Notes under the pieces: generated by a model
What the model was told of the DNA's origin: nothing
What the model saw: only the letters and a program-made list of their open reading frames with translations
The model's database searches: none
Program-made: the position numbers and the translations under genes
Shown: piece after piece, positions 9,509 to 19,064 of the stretch
Layout of the letters: each line of letters starts with the position of its first letter
Position numbering within the stretch: position 1 is the first letter of the stretch
Assembly (NCBI RefSeq): GCF_028369105.1
Contig: NZ_JAQNDO010000001.1
Span: forward strand, 11,564,501-11,628,500
Source of the DNA: Polyangium mundeleinium
GTDB lineage: Bacteria; Myxococcota_A; Polyangia; Polyangiales; Polyangiaceae
Reading direction: 5' to 3'
Length of the DNA stretch: 64,000 bases

Positions 9509-11032
9509 TCAGATTTCGGCCTTCACGGCCGTCGCCTCGGTCTTGCCGAAGATCCGCGTGAGGACGACGTAGAGGGCACCCGAGACGAAGAAGCCCACGA
9601 ACCAGGCATAGTTGTAGAGCTTCATCCACATCGGGTCGACGGTCATGACCTTGATCGTCCCGAGGAACCCCGGCAGGTTCGGCAGGATGCCCGCGCAGAG
9701 GGCGATGATCGCCGCCAGGTTGAAGCCGCCCCGGTACCAGTAGGAGCCCTCGCGCACGTAGAGCTGCACGAGGTCGAGCTTCGTTTTGCGGATGATGAAA
9801 TAATCCGCGATGAGAATACCGCCGATCGCGCCGAGCAGCGCCGAATACCCGACGAGCCACGTGAAGATGTACCCCGACGGGTCCGAAACGAGCCGCCAGG
9901 GCTGGATCAGAATGCCGATCACGCCCGTGATGAAGCCGCCCGTGCGGAAGGAGATGCCCTTCGGCCAGAGGTTCGCGAAATCGTTCGCCGGGCTCACCAC
10001 GTTCGCCGCGATGTTCGTGGCGAGCGTCGCGATGCAGAGCGAGAAGAGCGCGACCACGAGCAGGACCGGGTTCTTGAACTTCGTGATGAGCACGACCGGA
10101 TCCCAGATCGTCTCGCCGTAGATCACCGCCGTCGCCGAGGTGACCGCCACGCCGATGAACGAATAGAGGCCCATCGTGGTGGGCAGCCCGAGCGCCTGCC
10201 CCACGACCTGATCCCGCTGCGAATACGCGTACCGCGTGAAATCAGGGATGTTCAGCGAGAGCGTCGCCCAGAAGCCGATCATGCCCGTGAGCGCGGGGAA
10301 GAAGAACGACCAGAACTGGCCCTCTTTTTTCCCGCCCGCGGCGAACGCCGAGGGCGTGTCGAGCATCGGCCCGAACCCGCCCGCCTTGCCATAGGCCCAC
10401 GCGAGCAGCGCGAGCCCGAGCGCGATGAGCAAGGGGGCTTTGATGTTCAGGAGGACCCGGATCGAATCGATCCCCTTGTGGATGACCCACATGTTGATCC
10501 CCCAGAAAAACAGGAAGCAGAGGAGCTGGGGGACGCTGATGCCGAGGATGTCCGCGGGCGCGCTCTCCCACGAGGGGACGAACACGGCGATGATCTTGTA
10601 AATCGCCCAGCCCCCGATCCACGCCTGGATCCCGAACCAGCCGCACGCGACGAGCGCGCGCAGGATCGCCGGGATGTTCGCGCCGAGAATGCCAAACGAC
10701 GGGCGGCAGTACACCGGGAAAGGAATGCCGTACTTGGTGCCCGCGTGCGCATTCAAGATCATCGGCAAGAGGACGATCGTGTTGCCGAGGAAAATCGTCA
10801 CCACGGCCTGCCACCAGCTCATCCCCTCGGCGATGAGCGAGGAGGCGAGCATGTACGTGGGCACGCAGGCCGACATCGAGATCCAGAGCGCGGCGATGTC
10901 CTTCATCGCCCACTTGCGATCCTTGATCCGTGTCGGTTCGAGGTCGTGGTTGATGTAGGGCGAGACGATCTCGCCCTCGATCTCGTGAATGTCACCGGAG
11001 ACGCGGACGGCGAGGCGAGCGTCGGTCGTCAT
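9509..11032 (-). CDS. NCS1-family nucleobase/hydantoin permease
   Basis: A 507-residue integral membrane transporter with about 12 hydrophobic helices. Family features include an N-terminal SPYINHDLEPT segment, WISMSACVPTYMLASSLI in TM1, GTKYGIPFPVYCRPSFG after TM2, and LSLNIPDFTRYA in TM6-8. The start at 11032 (MTTDARLAV) leaves 35 bp to the preA stop. As the last gene of the pyrimidine catabolic operon it most likely imports uracil, thymine, dihydropyrimidines or hydantoins by symport. The exact substrate cannot be read from sequence. The C-terminus ends in the cytoplasm after a short charged tail. Confidence 0.92.
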   Translation of the reverse strand: MTTDARLAVRVSGDIHEIEGEIVSPYINHDLEPTRIKDRKWAMKDIAALWISMSACVPTYMLASSLIAEGMSWWQAVVTIFLGNTIVLLPMILNAHAGTKYGIPFPVYCRPSFGILGANIPAILRALVACGWFGIQAWIGGWAIYKIIAVFVPSWESAPADILGISVPQLLCFLFFWGINMWVIHKGIDSIRVLLNIKAPLLIALGLALLAWAYGKAGGFGPMLDTPSAFAAGGKKEGQFWSFFFPALTGMIGFWATLSLNIPDFTRYAYSQRDQVVGQALGLPTTMGLYSFIGVAVTSATAVIYGETIWDPVVLITKFKNPVLLVVALFSLCIATLATNIAANVVSPANDFANLWPKGISFRTGGFITGVIGILIQPWRLVSDPSGYIFTWLVGYSALLGAIGGILIADYFIIRKTKLDLVQLYVREGSYWYRGGFNLAAIIALCAGILPNLPGFLGTIKVMTVDPMWMKLYNYAWFVGFFVSGALYVVLTRIFGKTEATAVKAEI

Positions 11033-11067
11033 GGAGGGCCCCCGCAGAGATGGGATCTGATCAGCCG

Positions 11068-12453
11068 CTAACGTTTGGCACGCTCGACCTCGGTGACGTG
11101 AAGGCCCCCGGGGACGAAATCGGCGCCGCGCTGGACACGATCGTTCCAGCTCTCGTTCGGTTTGCCCGAGGGCACTTCCTTCATCGTGATGCAGCCCGAG
11201 ACGGGGCAAACGAGCTGGCAAAGATTGCAGCCGATGCACTCGTCATCGTCGACGAACGGGACGCGCGCGCCCGGCGCCCCTCCCCTCGCCGTGACCGCGC
11301 GGTCCGGGATGAGCTTCGGGATGTGGGTATGCCCGGCCTTGCGCGCCTGCTCCTCGGTGCGGCCAGGCAGGTGGATGCACTGGTGCGCGCCGTCCATGCA
11401 GGCGACGTAGCAGAGCTGGCAGCCGATGCATTTGTCGGTCGAGATGTCCGCGACGACACGATAGCCGAGGTCGAGCTCGCCCCAGTTCTTGTATTGCGGC
11501 GCGGCCCGGCCCCGGAGGTCCAGGATCGATTTCATGCCCTTCGAATCGAGGAAATCGTTCAGGCCCTCGATCATGTCCTCGACGATGCGGTAGCCATAAT
11601 GCATGACCGCCGTGCAAACCTGCACGCTCGTGCAGCCGAGCGCGATGAACTCGGCCGCGTCGCGCCAGTTCGAGATGCCGCCGATGCCCGAGATCGGGAG
11701 CTTCGCGACGTACGGATGCCGCGTCAATTCGCCGACCATGTGCAGCGCGACGGGCTTGACCGCCGGTCCGCAATAACCGCCGTTCGTCGAGGCGTTCCCG
11801 ACGCGCGGCAAGGGCACCATCCGGTCGAGGTCGATGGCCATGATCGACTTGATCGTATTGATCAAGGAGATCCCATGCGCCCCGGATTCGAGCACCGCCT
11901 CGCCCGGCTCGACGATGTCCGTCACGTTCGGGCTGAGCTTGACGATGACCGGCTTCGTCGCGAATTCGACGGCCCAGCGCGCGATTTCCCGGAGCACCTT
12001 CGGCTCCGAGCTCACGGCCGAGCCCATCCCGCGCTCGCACATGCCGTGCGGGCAGCCGAAATTCAGCTCGTGGCCGTCCGAGCCCGCCTCCTCGGCGCGC
12101 TGGATGATCTCCTTCCACTCCTCCTTCGTCTCGACCATGAGCGAAGTGATGACGGCGTGGTTCGGGTAGCGGCGCTTGACTTCGCGAATCTCGCGGAGGT
12201 TCACTTCGAGCGGGCGGTCCGTGATGAGCTCGATGTTGTTGAGCCCCATCATGCGCGTATTGCCGTAATCGATGCCGCCAAACCGGCTCGACACGTTGAC
12301 GATCGGGTTGCCGAGCGTCTTCCACACGGCGCCGCCCCAGCCGGCGTCGAACGCGCGCATGACCTGGTCGCCCGTGTTCGTGGGCGGCGCCGAGGCGAGC
12401 CAGAACGGGTTCGGGCTCTTGATACCCGCGAAATCAATCGATAGATCTGCCAT
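11068..12453 (-). CDS. preA: NAD-dependent dihydropyrimidine dehydrogenase, subunit PreA
   Basis: FMN-containing catalytic subunit that reduces uracil and thymine to the 5,6-dihydro forms together with PreT. 461 residues. The N-terminal two-thirds is a dihydroorotate-dehydrogenase-like barrel starting LSIDFAGIKSPNPFWLASAP, with NFGCPHGM near the active site. The C-terminus carries two [4Fe-4S] ferredoxin motifs, CIGCQLCYVAC and CIGCNLCQLVC. Three bases separate it from preT, in the order preT-preA. In bacteria this pair corresponds to the fused animal dihydropyrimidine dehydrogenase. Confidence 0.96.
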   Translation of the reverse strand: MADLSIDFAGIKSPNPFWLASAPPTNTGDQVMRAFDAGWGGAVWKTLGNPIVNVSSRFGGIDYGNTRMMGLNNIELITDRPLEVNLREIREVKRRYPNHAVITSLMVETKEEWKEIIQRAEEAGSDGHELNFGCPHGMCERGMGSAVSSEPKVLREIARWAVEFATKPVIVKLSPNVTDIVEPGEAVLESGAHGISLINTIKSIMAIDLDRMVPLPRVGNASTNGGYCGPAVKPVALHMVGELTRHPYVAKLPISGIGGISNWRDAAEFIALGCTSVQVCTAVMHYGYRIVEDMIEGLNDFLDSKGMKSILDLRGRAAPQYKNWGELDLGYRVVADISTDKCIGCQLCYVACMDGAHQCIHLPGRTEEQARKAGHTHIPKLIPDRAVTARGGAPGARVPFVDDDECIGCNLCQLVCPVSGCITMKEVPSGKPNESWNDRVQRGADFVPGGLHVTEVERAKR

Positions 12454-12456
12454 GTC

Positions 12457-13812
12457 TCAGGCTCCCACGCCCATCAGGTACGCGTGCATGCTCGTGACCG
12501 CGATCTTCGCCTCGCCGACCGCGTTCACGACCTCTTTGCCGCCGTTGACGCAATCGCCGGCGCTCCAGACCTTGGGGTTGCCGGTGCGGTAGGTCTTCGG
12601 ATCGACGATGACCCGGCCGCGCATGTCGAGCTCGACGCCCGGGAACGAGCGCGCGACCTCGGTCATGCGGCTCTGGCCGACCGCGACGACCACGAGGTCC
12701 GCCCGGAGGTCTTCCTCGGTGCCGGCGACGGGCTTTTTGTCCTCGGTCCGGATCACGCGCATGCCCGTGACCTTGCCCATGTTGTCCCGTAAAACCGCGA
12801 CCGGGGAGCGCTCGCAGAGGACCTTCATGCCGTCGACGCGTCCGCTCGCGAGCTCATGCTCGTAAGCCGAGAGGTCTTCCTCGCCGCCGCGATAGAGCAT
12901 GGTCGCGTCGATGCCGAGCAAGGCGAGCTCGTGCGCGACGTCGACGGCCGTATTGCCGCCGCCGACGACGATCACCCGGTCGACGCCCTTGAAGCGCAGC
13001 GTCGGGTCGGCCTTGAGCCGCTCGATGAGGTGCGTCGCGCCCACCACGCCGCCGCCGTCCTCGCCGGGGATCTTGAGGCGCGAATCCGGGCCGAGGCCGA
13101 GGCCGAGGAAGACCGCGTCGTATTGCCGAAGCAGCGCCGAGGCCGAGACCTCCTCGGGCGAGCCCGAGACGGGGACGATCTCCACACCCTGAAAAAGCTC
13201 GACGTTTCCGAGCGAGAGCACCCAGGTGATCTCCTGGAGCGCGTCCTCGACCTTCATCTTGTACGGGGCGATGCCCAGCGTATTGAGGCCGCCCGGCAGG
13301 AGCTTCTTTTCGTAAATGGCCGCCTCGTGCCCTTCGAGCGCGAGCCAGCCGGCCGCCGCGATGGACGCCGGGCCCGCGCCGACGAGCGCGATGCGCTTGC
13401 CCGTCGGCGCCTTGGGCTTGAAGATCTGCGGATCCTCGGCGAGCGCCTTCTCCACGGCATACCGCTGGAGCCGGCCGATCTTGATCGGATCGCGATGCCA
13501 GTCGTTGTAGACGCAAGCGCCGGCGCAGAGGACCTCCACCGGACATACCTGGCCACACGACTTGCCGAGCAGGTTCTGCGAGAGAATGGTGCGCGCCGCG
13601 CCCTTGACGTTGCCCGTGCCGATCTTCCGGATGAACGTGGGAATGTCGATCGCGGTCGGGCACGCCTTGATGCAGGGCGCGTCCACGCAATACAGGCATC
13701 GGTTCGCCTCGGCGATGGCCTCGGCGTCCTCGTACGGCGGCTTCTTGTCCTCGTAAAGGACCTCGAGCCGATCCCCCTCGACGTCCGGGATGTGCGGCGA
13801 ATGATGGGTCAT
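12457..13812 (-). CDS. preT: NAD-dependent dihydropyrimidine dehydrogenase, subunit PreT
   Basis: Electron-transfer subunit that passes electrons from NAD(P)H through FAD and iron-sulfur clusters to PreA. 451 residues, related to the glutamate synthase small subunit. The N-terminal cluster-binding region has CLYCVDAPCIKACP and CGQVCPVEVLCAGAC. An FAD Rossmann motif VGAGPASIAAAG and an NAD(P) motif VVVGGGNTAVDVA follow, with a C-terminal SAGDCVNGGKEVVNAVGEA segment typical of the family. Its start codon overlaps the dihydropyrimidinase stop as ATGA. Confidence 0.95.
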   Translation of the reverse strand: MTHHSPHIPDVEGDRLEVLYEDKKPPYEDAEAIAEANRCLYCVDAPCIKACPTAIDIPTFIRKIGTGNVKGAARTILSQNLLGKSCGQVCPVEVLCAGACVYNDWHRDPIKIGRLQRYAVEKALAEDPQIFKPKAPTGKRIALVGAGPASIAAAGWLALEGHEAAIYEKKLLPGGLNTLGIAPYKMKVEDALQEITWVLSLGNVELFQGVEIVPVSGSPEEVSASALLRQYDAVFLGLGLGPDSRLKIPGEDGGGVVGATHLIERLKADPTLRFKGVDRVIVVGGGNTAVDVAHELALLGIDATMLYRGGEEDLSAYEHELASGRVDGMKVLCERSPVAVLRDNMGKVTGMRVIRTEDKKPVAGTEEDLRADLVVVAVGQSRMTEVARSFPGVELDMRGRVIVDPKTYRTGNPKVWSAGDCVNGGKEVVNAVGEAKIAVTSMHAYLMGVGA

Positions 13813-15215
13813 CGGACCTCCCTTGCGGCAGCCGGCGCCTCGAGCTTGCGCGGGAGATAACGCCCCGCGCCGCGCACGACGTCGAGCTTGCCGTCCTTGT
13901 ATTGGACGCGGCCGTGGACGATGGTGTGGCTCACCTTGCCCTTGACCTCGAATCCCTCGAAGATGTTGCGATCGCAGCGGTGGTGGTGCGTCTTCGCCGA
14001 AATGACGCTCGACCCCTTGGGATCGAAGATCACGATGTCGGCGTCGGCGCCCGGCACGATCGCGCCCTTGCGCGGATAGAGGCCGAAAATCTTCGCGGGC
14101 TGCGTGGAGAAGAGATCAACGAAGCGGTTCACGTCGATGTGGCCGCCGAGGACGCCGTAGGTCCAGAGCAGGCCGAGGCGATTCTCGATGCCCGCCGCGC
14201 CGTTCGGGATCTTCGTGAAATTGTCCCGGCCCATGTCCTTCTGGCCGACCTGATTGAACGGGCAATGGTCCGTCGCGACCACTTGAATGAGCCCCGAGGC
14301 GATGCCCGCCCAGAGCGCTTCCTGGTGGCCCTTCGGCCGGATCGGCGGGCTCATGACGTACGCCGCGCCCTCGAAATCGGGCTTGTCGTAGACCGAATCG
14401 TCGAGGATCAGGTATTGCGGGCACGTTTCGGCGAAGACGAGCTGGCCGCGCCGGCGCGCGTCGGTGACGGCGTCGAGCGCCTCGCGACACGTGAGGTGGA
14501 CGATGTAAATGGGCTCGCCGATCATACGCGCCATCATGATCGCGCGGTTCGTCGCCTCGCCCTCGACGGGCGAGGGGCGCGAGAGGGCGTGGTACTTCGG
14601 GTCGAGCTTGCCCTCGGCCACGAGCTTCTTCTGCAAGGCGACGACGACATCGCCGTGCTCGGCGTGCACCGTGACGAGCGCGCCGAGGTCCTTCGCCGTC
14701 TGCATGACCTGGATGAGCTCGACGTCGTCGACGCCGATCGCGCCGCGATAGGCCATGAACGTCTTGAAGGAGGGAATGCCCTCCTCGCGGACGCATTGCT
14801 CCATCTCGGACTTCGTGCGGTCGCCCCACCAGGTGACCGCCATGTGGAAGGCATAATCGGCGACGGCCTTCTTCGCCTTCTCCTTCCACATGGCCAGGCC
14901 GTCGAGCAAATGCTGGCCGCGCGCAGGGATGACGAAATCGATGATCGACGTGGTGCCGCCGGCGACGCCCGCCGCGGTGCCCGTCTCGAAATCGTCGGAG
15001 CTCTCCGTGCCCATGAACGGCAGCTCCATGTGCACGTGCGCGTCGATGCCGCCCGGGAAGACGAGCTGGCCCGAGGCGTCGATGACGACGTCGTCCGCGC
15101 CCTGCTTCACGAGCCCGGACCCGACCGCCACGATCTTGTCGCCATCGCAATACACGTCGCCGACAAACTTGTCGGACGCGGTGACGATCTCGCCATTCTT
15201 GATCAGGATGCCCAT
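13809..15215 (-). CDS. hydA: dihydropyrimidinase (D-hydantoinase)
   Basis: Hydrolyses dihydrouracil or dihydrothymine to N-carbamoyl-beta-alanine or its methyl homologue. 468 residues, an amidohydrolase with a binuclear zinc site: His60 and His62 in GGIDAHVHM, Lys151 in SFKTFMAYRG (the residue carboxylated in this family), HAEHGD, IVHLTC and the Asp in VATDHCPF. The order in the operon, directly upstream of preT with a 4-bp overlap, points to pyrimidine breakdown rather than a stand-alone hydantoinase. The start at 15215 is preceded by a GAGG-like site. Confidence 0.95.
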   Translation of the reverse strand: MGILIKNGEIVTASDKFVGDVYCDGDKIVAVGSGLVKQGADDVVIDASGQLVFPGGIDAHVHMELPFMGTESSDDFETGTAAGVAGGTTSIIDFVIPARGQHLLDGLAMWKEKAKKAVADYAFHMAVTWWGDRTKSEMEQCVREEGIPSFKTFMAYRGAIGVDDVELIQVMQTAKDLGALVTVHAEHGDVVVALQKKLVAEGKLDPKYHALSRPSPVEGEATNRAIMMARMIGEPIYIVHLTCREALDAVTDARRRGQLVFAETCPQYLILDDSVYDKPDFEGAAYVMSPPIRPKGHQEALWAGIASGLIQVVATDHCPFNQVGQKDMGRDNFTKIPNGAAGIENRLGLLWTYGVLGGHIDVNRFVDLFSTQPAKIFGLYPRKGAIVPGADADIVIFDPKGSSVISAKTHHHRCDRNIFEGFEVKGKVSHTIVHGRVQYKDGKLDVVRGAGRYLPRKLEAPAAAREVR

Positions 15216-15239
15216 CTCGTCCTCCCGAACGCCCCTCGA

Positions 15240-16115
15240 TCAGGGCAAGAGCTTGACCATGTCCTCGTACGTCTCGGGCCGGCGGTCGCGATAGAACTGC
15301 CAGGTGCGCCGCACTTCCTCGATCAGGTCGAGGTCCATCTCCGCGACGACGAGCTCGTCACGGTCCTCGCTTCCGACGGCGAGGAAATTGCCCCGCGGAT
15401 CGCAGAAATAGCTGGTCCCGTAGAATTTGCCGATGTTCCACGGCGCCTCGGTGCCGACGCGGTTACTCGCCGCGATGTAATACCCGTTCGCCACGGCGTG
15501 CGCGGGCTGCTCCAGCTTCCAGAGGTATTGGGACAAACCGGCCACGGTCGCCGAGGGGTTGAAGACGATCTCGGCGCCGTTCAGGCCGAGCAGGCGCGCG
15601 CCCTCGGGGAAATGGCGGTCGTAGCAGATGTAGACGCCGATCTTCGCATACCGCGTCTGGAACGTGGGATACCCGAGGTTGCCCGGCTTGAAGAAATATT
15701 TCTCCCAGAAGCCGTTCGTCTGCGGGATGTGGTTCTTCCGGTATTTGCCGAGGTACGTCCCGTCCGCGTCGATGACGGCCGCCGTGTTGTAATACACGCC
15801 GGCCTGCTCCCGCTCGTAGACGGGAATGATCATCGCCATCTGGTACTTCTTCGCGTACTCGGCGAGGCGCGTGACCGTGGGGCCGTTCGGGACTGCCTCA
15901 GCCGTGTCGCACCATTTCGCGTCCTGCGAGGGGCAGAAATACGGGGTGTTGAAGACCTCCTGCAAGCAGAGGATCTGCACGCCCTTCTTGCCCGCCTCCT
16001 CGATGTACGGGAGGTGCTTTTCGTACATCGCGTCGCGGATCGCGAGCACCGAGGCGCTCGGATCATTGAGCGGATTGCTACACTGGATGAGCCCGCCGAT
16101 GACTTTCCTGGCCAT
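15240..16115 (-). CDS. beta-ureidopropionase (nitrilase superfamily)
   Basis: Cleaves N-carbamoyl-beta-alanine to beta-alanine, CO2 and ammonia, the third step of the reductive pathway. 291 residues from ATG 16115, which has GAGAGG 8 bp upstream and overlaps the mmsA stop as TAATG; an in-frame GTG at 16124 is less likely. The nitrilase catalytic triad is visible: Glu53 (LQEVFNTPYF), Lys127 (YRKNHIP) and Cys164 (ICYDRHFPE). The HFPE segment and the TNGFWEKYFF stretch are typical of N-carbamoyl-amide hydrolases. Operon position supports the specific function. Confidence 0.93.
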   Translation of the reverse strand: MARKVIGGLIQCSNPLNDPSASVLAIRDAMYEKHLPYIEEAGKKGVQILCLQEVFNTPYFCPSQDAKWCDTAEAVPNGPTVTRLAEYAKKYQMAMIIPVYEREQAGVYYNTAAVIDADGTYLGKYRKNHIPQTNGFWEKYFFKPGNLGYPTFQTRYAKIGVYICYDRHFPEGARLLGLNGAEIVFNPSATVAGLSQYLWKLEQPAHAVANGYYIAASNRVGTEAPWNIGKFYGTSYFCDPRGNFLAVGSEDRDELVVAEMDLDLIEEVRRTWQFYRDRRPETYEDMVKLLP

Positions 16116-17563
16116 TAGAACCACCTCTCGATGACGATCTTGCGCTCGGTGTAGAAGTCGACGCCGGCCGCGCCGTGCGCCTTCGTGTCACCATAGAGGC
16201 TCGCCTTCTGGCCGCCGAACGGGAAGAAGGCCATGGGCGCCGCGACGCCGATGTTCACGCCGACCATGCCCGCCTCGACACGAGCGCCGAACTCGCGCGC
16301 GGCCTTGCCGTTCGTCGTGTAGATGCTCGACGCGTTGCCGTATTCGCTCGCATTCGCGAGCCGGATCGCCTCGTCGAGGTCCTTCGCCCGCATGAAACAC
16401 GCGACCGGCCCGAAGATCTCCTCGCGCCCGATCACCATGTCGGGGCGCACGTCCTCGAAGATCGTCGGCCCGATCCAGTTGCCATCCGGCAGGCCCTCCA
16501 CCGTCGCGTTGCGGCCGTCGAGCACGAGCCGCGCGCCCTCCTGGATGCCCTTCTCGATGTACGAGAGCACGCGGTCCTTGTGCGCCCCCGAGACGACGGG
16601 GCCGAGCGTGGTGCCGGGCGCCTTGCCGTCGCCGAGCACGAGCTTCTTCGCGTACGCGATGAAGAGGTCGCGCACGCGCTCGTACGCGTCGCCGACGGGC
16701 ACGATCACGCTGCCCGCGAGGCAACGCTGGCCCGCGCAGCCGTAGCAGGACTCGACCGCGTTCTGCACGGCGCGCTCCATGTCCGCGTCGGGCATGATCA
16801 CGATGAAGTTCTTGGCACCGCCGAGCGCCTGGACGCGCTTGCCGGTCTCGCCGCACTTCCGGTAGACGATCTTCGCGACGTTCGAGGAGCCGACGAAGGA
16901 GACGCCCTTCACGTCCGCGTGCTCGCAGATCGCCTCGACGACCTCACGGCCGCCGTTCACCAGGTTCACGACGCCGTTCGGCAGGCCGATCTGCTGGATG
17001 AGCTCGAAGATGCGGCGCTGCGAGAGCGGCACCTGCTCGCTCGGCTTGAGCACGAAGGTGTTGCCCGTGGCGATCGCGTACGGGAGGAACCAGAGGGGCA
17101 CCATCGGCGGAAAGTTGAACGGCGTGATCGCCGCGAAGACGCCGAGCGGCTGGCGCAAGACGCGGGTGTCGATGCCCGAGGCGACGTCCTCGAGGTTCTG
17201 CCCCATGAGCAGCGACGGGATGCCACACGCGTGCTCGACGTTCTCGATGCCGCGGCCGAAATCGTTGTACGACTCGGAGAACGTCTTGCCGTGTTCGCTC
17301 GTGCAGATGCCCGCGATCTCCTCGCGGTGCTGTTCGAAGAGGCTCTTCAACTTGAAGAGGTACCGCGCGCGCTGCACCGGCGGGACGGCGCGCCACGCAG
17401 GAAACGCAGCCTTGGCCGCCTGCACCGCGGCGTCGACGTCGGCCGAGGTCGAGAGCGGGACCTTGGCGAGCAGCTCCCCGGTCGCGGGGTTCTTCACGTC
17501 GAGCAACGTGGTGCCCGTCGAAGCAACCCAGGCGCCGTTGATGAAGTTCTCGAGCACGCGCAT
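16115..17563 (-). CDS. mmsA: CoA-acylating (methyl)malonate-semialdehyde dehydrogenase
   Basis: Converts malonate or methylmalonate semialdehyde to acetyl- or propionyl-CoA with NAD and CoA. 482 residues, an aldehyde dehydrogenase fold. Start at 17563 (MRVLENFING) has GAGGAGG upstream. Asn150 in TPFNFPPMVP and catalytic Cys281 in GCAGQRCLAGS match the MmsA subfamily, which lacks the general-base Glu of ordinary ALDHs. First gene of the six-gene operon. It would handle the semialdehydes formed when beta-alanine or beta-aminoisobutyrate is transaminated, although no aminotransferase lies in the operon. Confidence 0.95.
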   Translation of the reverse strand: MRVLENFINGAWVASTGTTLLDVKNPATGELLAKVPLSTSADVDAAVQAAKAAFPAWRAVPPVQRARYLFKLKSLFEQHREEIAGICTSEHGKTFSESYNDFGRGIENVEHACGIPSLLMGQNLEDVASGIDTRVLRQPLGVFAAITPFNFPPMVPLWFLPYAIATGNTFVLKPSEQVPLSQRRIFELIQQIGLPNGVVNLVNGGREVVEAICEHADVKGVSFVGSSNVAKIVYRKCGETGKRVQALGGAKNFIVIMPDADMERAVQNAVESCYGCAGQRCLAGSVIVPVGDAYERVRDLFIAYAKKLVLGDGKAPGTTLGPVVSGAHKDRVLSYIEKGIQEGARLVLDGRNATVEGLPDGNWIGPTIFEDVRPDMVIGREEIFGPVACFMRAKDLDEAIRLANASEYGNASSIYTTNGKAAREFGARVEAGMVGVNIGVAAPMAFFPFGGQKASLYGDTKAHGAAGVDFYTERKIVIERWF

Positions 17564-17822
17564 AAAACGACGATCCTCCTCGTGACTGACGTGGGCCTTC
17601 GCCCATCCCCCCTGCGCGCGTTGCCCGAGCCCCGACGGGGGCCGCGCGAGACGCGCCGAGCACAATCAACCGTGATTTTCTCTCCGCGACAAGGCCCAAG
17701 GGCGAACCCCTGCACCGCAACGACCGATGCCGCCCCGCGTCGTCGCGGGCACGGTTCGGGCGCGTGCAGCGCCGCGCGGGCGCTTGCGAGCGCGCCCAGG
17801 ATGCTCTTACGCTGAGGCGTAC
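17564..17822. promoter_or_regulatory. divergent promoter region, pyrimidine operon and PAS-STAS genes
   Basis: A 259-bp gap between the start of mmsA (minus) and the first PAS-STAS gene (plus). It must hold promoters for both units. I see no convincing sigma-70 hexamer pair or operator palindrome. The least GC-rich stretch is around 17660-17700. Confidence 0.45.
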
Positions 17823-19064
17823 ATGCCGGGAGCCGACGTTTCCGCGTTCCGACAGGCGATGTCGCAAAGGCGCCCGGAGATCCTCGCTCGCCTCGTGGAG
17901 ACGAGCGCAGACATCGTGTCCTGCGACCTCAGCGAGGTGCCGCCCGAGCTGCACGTCGAGCTCGGCGCGAGCTTCGAGGCATGGCTCGACGCCGTGGAAA
18001 ACCCGGCCACGGGCGAGCTCGAGACCTGGGTCCACCGCCTCGGCGACGTGGCCAGGGAGCGAGGCTGGGACATGCGCAAGGTGCTCGCGTGGCTCGAACG
18101 CACGGGCCAAGGCCTGCTCGAAGCCGCGCTCGAAGCCGTGGACGAGGGCGTGCCCGGCGCGGACACGGGCGCGCGGCGCATCATCGGCGCGATGAACGCC
18201 GCGGCAGCCACGTTCAATCGGGCATTCCGGACAAAAGCCGAAGAAGCGGCAAACCGCGCGATGGTGCTGCGCGCGGTGGCGCAAAACGCGCCGGACGGGA
18301 TCGGGATCGCCACCCCCGACGGGACGGTGATCTACGCGAACCCGGCGTTCTGCACGATGATGGGCTCGGAAGAGGCCGGGCGCGGGCACTTCAAGAACTT
18401 CGTGCACCCGGACGAGTACACGAAGCTCGCGCACATGGCCGAGGTGTCGCAGCGCGTGGGGTACTGGGAGGGGAGCCTGCGGTACCTGCGCGCGGACGGG
18501 GTGTCGTTCAACGCGCGGCTCAAGGCGTTCCGCGTGAAGTCGGAGGCGGGCGAGACGATCGCGCGGTGCGTACTCGTACGCGACGCGACGCCGGAGGAGC
18601 GGGACGAGGAGGAGCGGCGCGCGCTCGAAGAGGACATGCAAAGGGCGCAGGCGGCAGCGCTGCGGGAGCTCGCAGCGCCGCTCTTGCCGCTCGCCGAAGG
18701 GGTGCTGGCGATGCCGCTCGTCGGCGCGCTCGACGCCTCGCGGACGCCGCGGATCATCGAGGTGATGCTGGAAGGGATCACGCGGACGGGCGCGGGGCAC
18801 GTGATCGTGGACATCACGGGCGTGCCGGTGGTCGACGCGGAGGTGGCCGAGTCGATCGTGCGCGCGGCGAGGGCCGCGGAGCTCGTCGGCGCGGAGGTGG
18901 TGCTGACGGGCGTGCGGGGCGCGGTGGCGAAGACGCTGCTCGATCTCGACGTGGACCTCGGCGGCATGGAGACGTGGAGCACGCTGCGCGCGGGCGTGGC
19001 GCACGCGATCGGGCACGAGCGGCTGAAGCGGCAGATGCGCCGAGGGGCGGGGCCGAAGCGATGA
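17823..19064 (+). CDS. RsbR-like PAS-STAS stressosome-type protein (first of pair)
   Basis: A 413-residue soluble protein. Residues 1-140 are helical, like the N-terminal module of RsbR-type co-antagonists. Residues about 145-265 form a PAS domain (NAPDGIGIATPDGTVIYANP). A charged coiled linker follows, then a STAS domain at about 290-400 (LLPLAEGVLAMPLVGALD, IVDITGVPVVDAEVAES, LTGVRGAVAKTLLDL). In RsbRA the STAS domain is phosphorylated on two Thr. Here the position of the first is Ala (VVDA), while the second is kept (AKTL). The stop overlaps the next gene by 4 bp. Likely a signalling scaffold; no RsbS, RsbT or sigma-B-like gene is nearby. Confidence 0.85.
   Translation: MPGADVSAFRQAMSQRRPEILARLVETSADIVSCDLSEVPPELHVELGASFEAWLDAVENPATGELETWVHRLGDVARERGWDMRKVLAWLERTGQGLLEAALEAVDEGVPGADTGARRIIGAMNAAAATFNRAFRTKAEEAANRAMVLRAVAQNAPDGIGIATPDGTVIYANPAFCTMMGSEEAGRGHFKNFVHPDEYTKLAHMAEVSQRVGYWEGSLRYLRADGVSFNARLKAFRVKSEAGETIARCVLVRDATPEERDEEERRALEEDMQRAQAAALRELAAPLLPLAEGVLAMPLVGALDASRTPRIIEVMLEGITRTGAGHVIVDITGVPVVDAEVAESIVRAARAAELVGAEVVLTGVRGAVAKTLLDLDVDLGGMETWSTLRAGVAHAIGHERLKRQMRRGAGPKR

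Noticed and set aside
8276-11071. 931-codon plus-strand frame
   Set aside because: Spans the complement of two well-supported minus-strand genes; shadow of high GC3.
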